DNA from: Bostrychus sinensis
Lineage: Eukaryota > Chordata > Actinopteri > Gobiiformes > Eleotridae
Assembly: GCA_020698575.1 (NCBI GenBank)
Contig: CM036243.1
Location: forward strand, 42,997,955-43,061,954
DNA: 64,000 bases
Direction: 5' to 3'
Shown piece by piece: positions 55,273 to 64,000 of this stretch (position 1 is its first letter; the number at the start of each line of letters is the position of its first letter). The position numbers and the translations under genes are program-made. The notes under the pieces are model-generated. The model ran no database searches and was not told the origin of the DNA. It worked only from the letters and a program-made list of their open reading frames with translations.

Positions 55273-58200
55273 GTCACAGATCCTAAACCAGTTCAGATCC
55301 TAAACCCGTTCAGATCCTAAACCTGTTCAGATCCTAAACCAGTTCAGATCCTAAACCCGTTCAGATCCTAAACCAGTTCAGATCCTAAACCCGTTCAGAT
55401 CCTAAACCAGTTCAGATCCTAAACCAGTTCAGATCCTAAACCTGTTCAGATCCTAAACCAGTTCAGATCCTAAACCTGTTCAGATCCTAAACCAGTTCAG
55501 ATCCTAAACCCGTTCAGATCCTAAACCAGTTCAGATCCTAAACCCGTTCAGATCCTAAACCAGTTCAGATCCTCCTAAACCAGTTCAGATCCTAAACCAG
55601 GTCAGATCCTAAACCAGGTCAGATCCTAAACCAGTTCAGATCCTAAACCTGTTCAGATCCTAAACCTGTTCAGATCCTAAACCAGTTCAGATCCTAAACC
55701 AGTTCAGATCCTAAACCAGTTCAGATCCTAAACCCGTTCAGATCCTAAACCAGTTCAGATCCTAAACCAGTTCAGATCCTAAACCCGTTCAGATCCTAAA
55801 CCAGTTCAGATCCTAAACCAGTTCAGATCCTAAACCAGTTCAGATCCTAAACCAGTTCAGATCCTCCTAAACCAGTTCAGATCCTAAACCAGGTCAGATC
55901 CTAAACCAGTTCAGATCCTAAACCCGTTCAGATCCTAAACCAGTTCAGATCCTAAACCCGTTCAGATCCTAAACCAGTTCAGATCCTAAACCAGTTCAGA
56001 TCCTAAACCCGTTCAGATCCTAAACCCGTTCAGATCCTAAACCAGTTCAGATCCTAAACCCGTTCAGATCCTAAACCAGTTCAGATCCTAAACCCGTTCA
56101 GATCCTAAACCCGTTCAGATCCTAAACCAGTTCAGATCCTAAACCCGTTCAGATCCTAAACCCGTTCAGATCCTAAACCAGTTCAGATCCTAAACCAGTT
56201 CAGATCCTAAACCCGTTCAGATCCTAAACCCGTTCAGATCCTAAACCAGTTCAGATCCTAAACCCGTTCAGATCCTAAACCCGTTCAGATCCTAAACCAG
56301 TTCAGATCCTAAACCCGTTCAGATCCTAAACCCGTTCAGATCCTAAACCAGTTCAGATCCTAAACCCGTTCAGATCCTAAACCAGTTCAGATCCTAAACC
56401 AGTTCAGATCCTAAACCCGTTCAGATCCTAAACCAGTTCAGATCCTAAACCTGTTCAGATCCTAAACCCGTTCAGATCCTAAACCAGTTCAGATCCTAAA
56501 CCAGTTCAGATCCTAAACCCGTTCAGATCCTAAACCAGTTCAGATCCTAAACCAGTTCAGATCCTAAACCCGTTCAGATCCTAAACCAGTTCAGATCCTA
56601 AACCAGTTCAGATCCTAAACCAGTTCAGATCCTAAACCTGTTCAGATCCTAAACCAGTTCAGATCCTAAACCAGTTCAGATCCTAAACCAGTTCAGATCC
56701 TAAACCCGTTCAGATCCTAAACCAGTTCAGATCCTAAACCAGTTCAGATCCTAAACCAGTTCAGATCCTAAACCCGTTCAGATCCTAAACCAGTTCAGAT
56801 CCTAAACCAGTTCAGATCCTAAACCAGTTCAGATCCTAAACCAGTTCAGATCCTCCTAAACCAGTTCAGATCCTAAACCAGGTCAGATCCTAAACCAGTT
56901 CAGATCCTAAACCCGTTCAGATCCTAAACCAGTTCAGATCCTAAACCCGTTCAGATCCTAAACCAGTTCAGATCCTAAACCCGTTCAGATCCTAAACCAG
57001 TTCAGATCCTAAACCCGTTCAGATCCTAAACCCGTTCAGATCCTAAACCAGTTCAGATCCTAAACCCGTTCAGATCCTAAACCCGTTCAGATCCTAAACC
57101 AGTTCAGATCCTAAACCAGTTCAGATCCTAAACCCGTTCAGATCCTAAACCCGTTCAGATCCTAAACCAGTTCAGATCCTAAACCCGTTCAGATCCTAAA
57201 CCCGTTCAGATCCTAAACCAGTTCAGATCCTAAACCCGTTCAGATCCTAAACCCGTTCAGATCCTAAACCAGTTCAGATCCTCCTAAACCAGTTCAGATC
57301 CTAAACCCGTTCAGATCCTAAACCAGTTCAGATCCTAAACCAGTTCAGATCCTAAACCCGTTCAGATCCTAAACCAGTTCAGATCCTAAACCAGTTCAGA
57401 TCCTAAACCCGTTCAGATCCTAAACCAGTTCAGATCCTAAACCCGTTCAGATCCTAAACCAGTTCAGATCCTAAACCCGTTCAGATCCTAAACCAGTTCA
57501 GATCCTAAACCAGTTCAGATCCTAAACCAGTTCAGATCCTAAACCTGTTCAGATCCTAAACCAGTTCAGATCCTAAACCCGTTCAGATCCTAAACCAGTT
57601 CAGATCCTAAACCCGTTCAGATCCTAAACCAGTTCAGATCCTAAACCCGTTCAGATCCTAAACCAGTTCAGATCCTAAACCCGTTCAGATCCTAAACCCG
57701 TTCAGATCCTAAACCAGTTCAGATCCTAAACCTGTTCAGATCCTAAACCAGTTCAGATCCTAAACCTGTTCAGATCCTAAACCCGTTCAGATCCTAAACC
57801 CGTTCAGATCCTAAACCAGTTCAGATCCTAAACCTGTTCAGATCCTAAACCAGTTCAGATCCTAAACCCGTTCAGATCCTAAACCAGTTCAGATCCTAAA
57901 CCCGTTCAGATCCTAAACCAGTTCAGATCCTAAACCCGTTCAGATCCTAAACCAGTTCAGATCCTAAACCCGTTCAGATCCTAAACCAGTTCAGATCCTA
58001 AACCCGTTCAGATCCTAAACCAGTTCAGATCCTAAACCAGTTCAGATCCTAAACCCGTTCAGATCCTAAACCAGTTCAGATCCTAAACCCGTTCAGATCC
58101 TAAACCAGTTCAGATCCTAAACCCGTTCAGATCCTAAACCAGTTCAGATCCTAAACCCGTTCAGATCCTAAACCCGTTCAGATCCTAAACCAGTTCAGAT

Positions 58201-60815
58201 CCTAAACCCGTTCAGATCCTAAACCAGTTCAGATCCTAAACCCGTTCAGATCCTAAACCAGTTCAGATCCTAAACCCGTTCAGATCCTAAACCAGTTCAG
58301 ATCCTAAACCCGTTCAGATCCTAAACCAGTTCAGATCCTAAACCCGTTCAGATCCTAAACCAGTTCAGATCCTAAACCCGTTCAGATCCTAAACCAGTTC
58401 AGATCCTAAACCCGTTCAGATCCTAAACCCGTTCAGATCCTAAACCCGTTCAGATCCTAAACCAGTTCAGATCCTAAACCCGTTCAGATCCTAAACCCGT
58501 TCAGATCCTAAACCAGTTCAGATCCTAAACCCGTTCAGATCCTAAACCAGTTCAGATCCTAAACCAGTTCAGATCCTAAACCCGTTCAGATCCTAAACCC
58601 GTTCAGATCCTAAACCAGTTCAGATCCTCCTAAACCAGTTCAGATCCTAAACCCGTTCAGATCCTAAACCAGTTCAGATCCTAAACCAGTTCAGATCCTA
58701 AACCCGTTCAGATCCTAAACCAGTTCAGATCCTAAACCAGTTCAGATCCTAAACCCGTTCAGATCCTAAACCAGTTCAGATCCTAAACCCGTTCAGATCC
58801 TAAACCAGTTCAGATCCTAAACCTGTTCAGATCCTAAACCAGTTCAGATCCTAAACCAGTTCAGATCCTAAACCAGTTCAGATCCTAAACCTGTTCAGAT
58901 CCTAAACCAGTTCAGATCCTAAACCCGTTCAGATCCTAAACCAGTTCAGATCCTAAACCCGTTCAGATCCTAAACCAGTTCAGATCCTAAACCCGTTCAG
59001 ATCCTAAACCAGTTCAGATCCTAAACCCGTTCAGATCCTAAACCCGTTCAGATCCTAAACCAGTTCAGATCCTAAACCTGTTCAGATCCTAAACCAGTTC
59101 AGATCCTAAACCTGTTCAGATCCTAAACCCGTTCAGATCCTAAACCCGTTCAGATCCTAAACCAGTTCAGATCCTAAACCTGTTCAGATCCTAAACCAGT
59201 TCAGATCCTAAACCCGTTCAGATCCTAAACCAGTTCAGATCCTAAACCCGTTCAGATCCTAAACCAGTTCAGATCCTAAACCCGTTCAGATCCTAAACCA
59301 GTTCAGATCCTAAACCCGTTCAGATCCTAAACCAGTTCAGATCCTAAACCCGTTCAGATCCTAAACCAGTTCAGATCCTAAACCAGTTCAGATCCTAAAC
59401 CCGTTCAGATCCTAAACCAGTTCAGATCCTAAACCCGTTCAGATCCTAAACCAGTTCAGATCCTAAACCCGTTCAGATCCTAAACCAGTTCAGATCCTAA
59501 ACCCGTTCAGATCCTAAACCCGTTCAGATCCTAAACCAGTTCAGATCCTAAACCCGTTCAGATCCTAAACCAGTTCAGATCCTAAACCCGTTCAGATCCT
59601 AAACCAGTTCAGATCCTAAACCCGTTCAGATCCTAAACCAGTTCAGATCCTAAACCCGTTCAGATCCTAAACCAGTTCAGATCCTAAACCCGTTCAGATC
59701 CTAAACCAGTTCAGATCCTAAACCCGTTCAGATCCTAAACCAGTTCAGATCCTAAACCCGTTCAGATCCTAAACCCGTTCAGATCCTAAACCAGTTCAGA
59801 TCCTAAACCCGTTCAGATCCTAAACCAGTTCAGATCCTAAACCCGTTCAGATCCTCCTAAACCAGTTCAGATCCTAAACCAGTTCAGATCCTAAACCTGT
59901 TCAGATCCTAAACCAGTTCAGATCCTAAACCAGTTCAGATCCTCCTAAACCAGTTCAGATCCTAAACCAGTTCAGATCCTAAACCAGGTCAGATCCTAAA
60001 CCAGTTCAGATCCTAAACCAGTTCAGATCCTAAACCAGTTCAGATCCTAAACCTGTTCAGATCCTAAACCAGGTCAGATCCTAAACCAGTTCAGATCCTA
60101 AACCAGTTCAGATCCTAAACCAGTTCAGATCCTAAACCCGTTCAGATCCTAAACCAGTTCAGATCCTAAACCAGTTCAGATCCTAAACCCGTTCAGATCC
60201 TAAACCCGTTCAGATCCTAAACCAGTTCAGATCCTAAACCAGTTCAGATCCTAAACCTGTTCAGATCCTAAACCAGTTCAGATCCTAAACCAGTTCAGAT
60301 CCTAAACCAGTTCAGATCCTCCTAAACCAGTTCAGATCCTAAACCAGTTCAGATCCTAAACCAGTTCAGATCCTCCTAAACCAGTTCAGATCCTAAACCA
60401 GGTCAGATCCTAAACCAGTTCAGATCCTAAACCCGTTCAGATCCTAAACCCGTTCAGATCCTAAACCCGTTCAGATCCTAAACCAGTTCAGATCCTAAAC
60501 CCGTTCAGATCCTAAACCCGTTCAGATCCTAAACCAGTTCAGATCCTAAACCCGTTCAGATCCTAAACCCGTTCAGATCCTAAACCAGTTCAGATCCTCC
60601 TAAACCAGTTCAGATCCTAAACCCGTTCAGATCCTAAACCAGTTCAGATCCTGAACCAGTTCAGATCCTAAACCCGTTCGGATCCTAAACCTGTTCAGAT
60701 CCTAAACCAGTTCAGATCCTAAACCAGTTCAGATCCTAAACCCGTTCAGATCCTAAACCAGTTCAGATCCTAAACCAGTTCAGATCCTAAACCAGTTCAG
60801 ATCCTAAACCAGTTC
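55273..60815. repeat. 17-bp minisatellite, ~325 copies
   Basis: Unit CAGATCCTAAACCCGTT or CAGATCCTAAACCAGTT with CTGTT, AGGTC and CCTCCTAAA variants, in near-perfect 17-bp register over 5.5 kb. It lies between gemin6 and the tmem178a stop codon. Confidence 0.98.
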
Positions 60816-60922
60816 AGAAGTGTAAAACCCTGTGTAGTCCAGTTGTTAGGTTAAATACTGGGGCAGAGTCCCGGTCTCTGATTGGTGCGTTCAGACGGAG
60901 TCCTGAGCTCTGATTGGCCGCC

Positions 60923-61158
60923 TCACACCGAGTCCTGCCGCTCGGCCTTGGGGTCGCCGCGGCGACGGAGGCAGGGCGTCACCATGGCGACGCAGCCGGC
61001 GGCGACCGTCAGCGCCAAACTGAGTCCGGCGCAGAACAGAGACCACCCGAAGTTCTGCTCCACGTCCGACGGAAGGCCGTAGATAAACGGAGGCGTCCGG
61101 GACAAATCGTAACTCACCGAGGACGTGTAGGTGCAGAGGGACACGGAGCAGAACAGGC
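60923..61158 (-). CDS. tmem178a: tmem178a final exon
   Basis: Acceptor TGTCCCCAG, 236 coding nt, TGA at 60925-60923. The first ~36 nt are reproduced in each long unit of the adjoining array. Confidence 0.88.
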
Positions 61159-63744
61159 CTGGGGACAGAGGACAGAGGACAGGTCTGAGGGACAGAGGAC
61201 AGGTCTGAGGGACAGGGACGTGTAGGTGCAGAGGGACACGGAGCAGAACAGGCCTGGGGACAGAGGACAGAGGACAGAGGACAGGTCTGAGGGACAGGGA
61301 CGTGTAGGTGCAGAGGGACACGGAGCAGAACAGGCCTGGGGACAGAGGACAGAGGACAGAGGACAGGTCTGAGGGACAGAGACGTGTAGGTGCAGAGGGA
61401 CACGGAGCAGAACAGGCCTGGGGACAGAGGACAGAGGACAGGTCTGAGGGACAGGGACGTGTAGGTGCAGAGGGACACGGAGCAGAACAGGCCTGGGGAC
61501 AGAGGACAGAGGACAGGTCTGAGGGACAGGGACGTGTAGGTGCAGAGGGACAGAGGACAGAGGACAGGTCTGAGGGACAGAGACGTGTAGGTGCAGAGGG
61601 ACACGGAGCAGAACAGGCCTGGGGACAGAGGACAGAGGACAGGTCTGAGGGACAGGGACGTGTAGGTGCAGAGGGACACGGAGCAGAACAGGCCTGGGGA
61701 CAGAGGACAGAGGACAGGTCTGAGGGACAGAGGACAGAGGATAGGTCTGAGGGACAGGGACGTGTAGGTGCAGAGGGACAGAGGACAGAGGACAGGTCTG
61801 AGGGACAGGGACGTGTAGGTGCAGAGGGACACGGAGCAGAACAGGCCTGGGGACAGAGGACAGAGGACAGAGGACAGGTCTGAGGGACAGAGACGTGTAG
61901 GTGCAGAGGGACACGGAGCAGAACAGGCCTGGGGACAGAGGACAGAGGACAGGTCTGAGGGACAGGGACGTGTAGGTGCAGAGGGACAGAGGACAGAGGA
62001 TAGGTCTGAGGGACAGGGACGTGTAGGTGCAGAGGGACAGAGGACAGAGGACAGGTCTGAGGGACAGGGACGTGTAGGTGCAGAGGGACACGGAGCAGAA
62101 CAGGCCTGGGGACAGAGGACAGAGGACAGGTCTGAGGGACAGGGACGTGTAGGTGCAGAGGGACAGAGGACAGAGGATAGGTCTGAGGGACAGGGACGTG
62201 TAGGTGCAGAGGGACAGAGGACAGAGGACAGGTCTGAGGGACAGGGACGTGTAGGTGCAGAGGGACACGGAGCAGAACAGGCCTGGGGACAGAGGACAGA
62301 GGACAGAGGACAGGTCTGAGGGACAGAGACGTGTAGGTGCAGAGGGACACGGAGCAGAACAGGCCTGGGGACAGAGGACAGAGGACAGAGGACAGGTCTG
62401 AGGGACAGGGACGTGTAGGTGCAGAGGGACACGGAGCAGAACAGGCCTGGGGACAGAGGACAGAGGACAGGTCTGAGGGACAGAGACGTGTAGGTGCAGA
62501 GGGACACGGAGCAGAACAGGCCTGGGGACAGAGGACAGAGGACAGAGGACAGGTCTGAGGGACAGAGACGTGTAGGTGCAGAGGGACACGGAGCAGAACA
62601 GGCCTGGGGACAGAGGACAGAGGACAGAGGACAGGTCTGAGGGACAGAGGACAGGTCTGAGGGACAGAGACGTGTAGGTGCAGAGGGACACGGAGCAGAA
62701 CAGGCCTGGGGACAGAGGACAGAGGACAGAGGACAGGTCTGAGGGACAGGGACGTGTAGGTGCAGAGGGACACGGAGCAGAACAGGCCTGGGGACAGAGG
62801 ACAGAGGACAGAGGACAGGTCTGAGGGACAGGGACGTGTAGGTGCAGAGGGACACGGAGCAGAACAGGCCTGGGGACAGAGGACAGAGGACAGGTCTGAG
62901 GGACAGAGGACAGGTCTGAGGGACAGGGACGTGTAGGTGCAGAGGGACACGGAGCAGAACAGGCCTGGGGACAGAGGACAGAGGACAGGTCTGAGGGACA
63001 GGGACGTGTAGGTGCAGAGGGACACGGAGCAGAACAGGCCTGGGGACAGAGGACAGAGGACAGGTCTGAGGGACAGGGACGTGTAGGTGCAGAGGGACAG
63101 AGGACAGAGGACAGGTCTGAGGGACAGAGACGTGTAGGTGCAGAGGGACACGGAGCAGAACAGGCCTGGGGACAGAGGACAGAGGACAGGTCTGAGGGAC
63201 AGGGACGTGTAGGTGCAGAGGGACAGAGGACAGAGGACAGGTCTGAGGGACAGAGACGTGTAGGTGCAGAGGGACACGGAGCAGAACAGGCCTGGGGACA
63301 GAGGACAGAGGACAGAGGACAGGTCTGAGGGACAGGGACGTGTAGGTGCAGAGGGACACGGAGCAGAACAGGCCTGGGGACAGAGGACAGAGGACAGGTC
63401 TGAGGGACAGAGGACAGAGGACAGGTCTGAGGGACAGGGACGTGTAGGTGCAGAGGGACACAGAGCAGAACAGGCCTGGGGACAGAGGACAGAGGACAGG
63501 TCTGAGGGACAGAGGACAGAGGACAGGTCTGGGGACAGAGGACAGGTTAGACTGGTCTAAACCAGGTCTAAACCTGTCCCTGAGGGAGGGCATCAGGAGT
63601 AATTACCTGCCATGAGGAAGAGCAGTCCGGAGACGTGCTGCGTCAGACTTTCCTCCCAGAAAAATCCCACACTGGCGACGATGCTCCCACAGAGCAACAC
63701 TGCAGCGGACATCCCCAGGAACCCCGCCGTGATCCTCCGCAGGT
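60923..63744 (-). CDS. tmem178a: TMEM178 family protein, last two exons (partial)
   Basis: Exons 63744-63607 (138 nt) and 61158-60923 (236 nt, TGA), joined in phase 1. TMEM178A is a four-pass ER membrane protein of the claudin-like superfamily; the mouse protein has been linked to restraint of ER calcium release and osteoclast formation. Visible: LRRITAGFLGMSAAVLL (third span), FFWEESLTQHVSGLLFLMAG, then SVSLCTYTSSVSYDL, a YGLPSDVEQNFGWSLFCAG loop, a last span (LSLALTVAAGCVAMV) and a basic tail RRRGDPKAERQDSV. The match is closer to TMEM178A than to TMEM178B as I remember them, and linkage to gemin6 supports it. Earlier exons lie beyond 64000. Both exon starts are amplified as minisatellites in the upstream introns. 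Confidence 0.88.
61159..63545. repeat. tmem178a: Splice-acceptor/exon-start minisatellite in the last tmem178a intron
   Basis: Long units contain, in transcribed sense, CTGTCCCCAG and GCCTGTTCTGCTCCGTGTCC through ACACGTC (the true exon start), then a CCTGTCCCTCAGACC linker. I count 23 long copies besides the real exon and about 8 short copies lacking the acceptor. Confidence 0.95.
63607..63744 (-). CDS. tmem178a: tmem178a penultimate exon
   Basis: Acceptor GTGTTTTCAG, 138 nt, donor GTAATT. The first ~22 nt and the acceptor recur at about 63806-63826, 63888-63908 and 63958-63978. Confidence 0.88.
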
Positions 63745-64000
63745 CTGAAAACACAACAGAACAGGAACTAACTCAGGAACTAACCCAGGAACTAACCCAG
63801 GAACCCCACCGTGATCCTCCGCATGTCTGAAAACACAACAGAACAGGAACTAACTCAGGAACTAACCCAGGAACTAACCCAGGAACCCCGCCGTGATCCT
63901 CCGCAGGTCTGAAAACACAACAGAACAGGAACTAACTCAGGAACTAACCCAGGAACCTCGCCGTGATCCTCCGCAGGTCTGAAAACACAACAGAACAGGA
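63745..64000. repeat. tmem178a: Exon-start minisatellite upstream of the penultimate tmem178a exon
   Basis: Units of 82, 82 and 70 bp, each with the acceptor, the exon start (ACCTGCGGAGGATCACGG or one variant) and GTTCCTGGGTTA-type filler. Continues past the window edge. Confidence 0.9.

Overview
This is a vertebrate nuclear window, almost certainly from a teleost fish. It has intron-split genes with GT-AG junctions, fish-type LINE, hAT and LTR elements, and an extreme load of tandem repeats. I cannot name the species. By eye well over a third of the window is minisatellite or microsatellite, and most of the very long open frames are stop-free repeat arrays, not proteins.

Three host genes can be assembled exon by exon. 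(1) A reticulon-family gene on the minus strand (CDS 35029 to 16960, 8 coding exons, 215 aa). Every intron carries its own tandem repeat, exon 1 is duplicated, and the exon that I recall as 208 nt in other reticulons is split by an extra intron. (2) gemin6 on the plus strand (51672-53147, 3 exons, 180 aa), an SMN-complex subunit. (3) The last two exons of tmem178a on the minus strand (63744-63607 and 61158-60923); the rest of the gene lies beyond the right edge. gemin6 and TMEM178A also lie near each other on human chromosome 2p, as I recall, so this pair looks like conserved synteny. The three genes are not a pathway.

Layout: 1-2.2 kb, a 43-bp minisatellite and unassigned DNA; 2.2-8.8 kb, a decayed zinc-finger/tyrosine-recombinase-like gene (minus) with tandemly duplicated 60-69 nt exons and a MITE; 9-13.6 kb, two LINE remnants; 14.2-16.9 kb, a TG-rich microsatellite; 16.9-36.3 kb, the reticulon gene; 37.1-41.4 kb, an inverted-repeat element with an L1 nested in it; 41.4-42.0 kb, a duplicate of the gemin6 promoter; 43.7-45.8 kb, a decayed integrase/Ulp1-protease element; 46.5-49.6 kb, a solo LTR, an hAT element, a CACTG-ended element and a second MITE; 51.1-53.4 kb, gemin6; 53.4-60.8 kb, repeats including a 5.5-kb 17-bp array; 60.9-64 kb, the tmem178a 3' end.

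The most unusual theme is minisatellites that start at, or include, splice junctions. In tmem178a the amplified unit contains the 3' splice site plus the first ~36 coding bases of the last exon, in about two dozen copies, and the preceding exon shows the same pattern. In gemin6 the true acceptor of exon 2 is the last copy of the intron repeat. In the reticulon gene most arrays start a few bases after a donor. One of these arrays is ~26 copies of a near-consensus CTCF core, another holds DR1-type nuclear-receptor half-site pairs, and another carries GTGAGT donor motifs in most of ~226 units.
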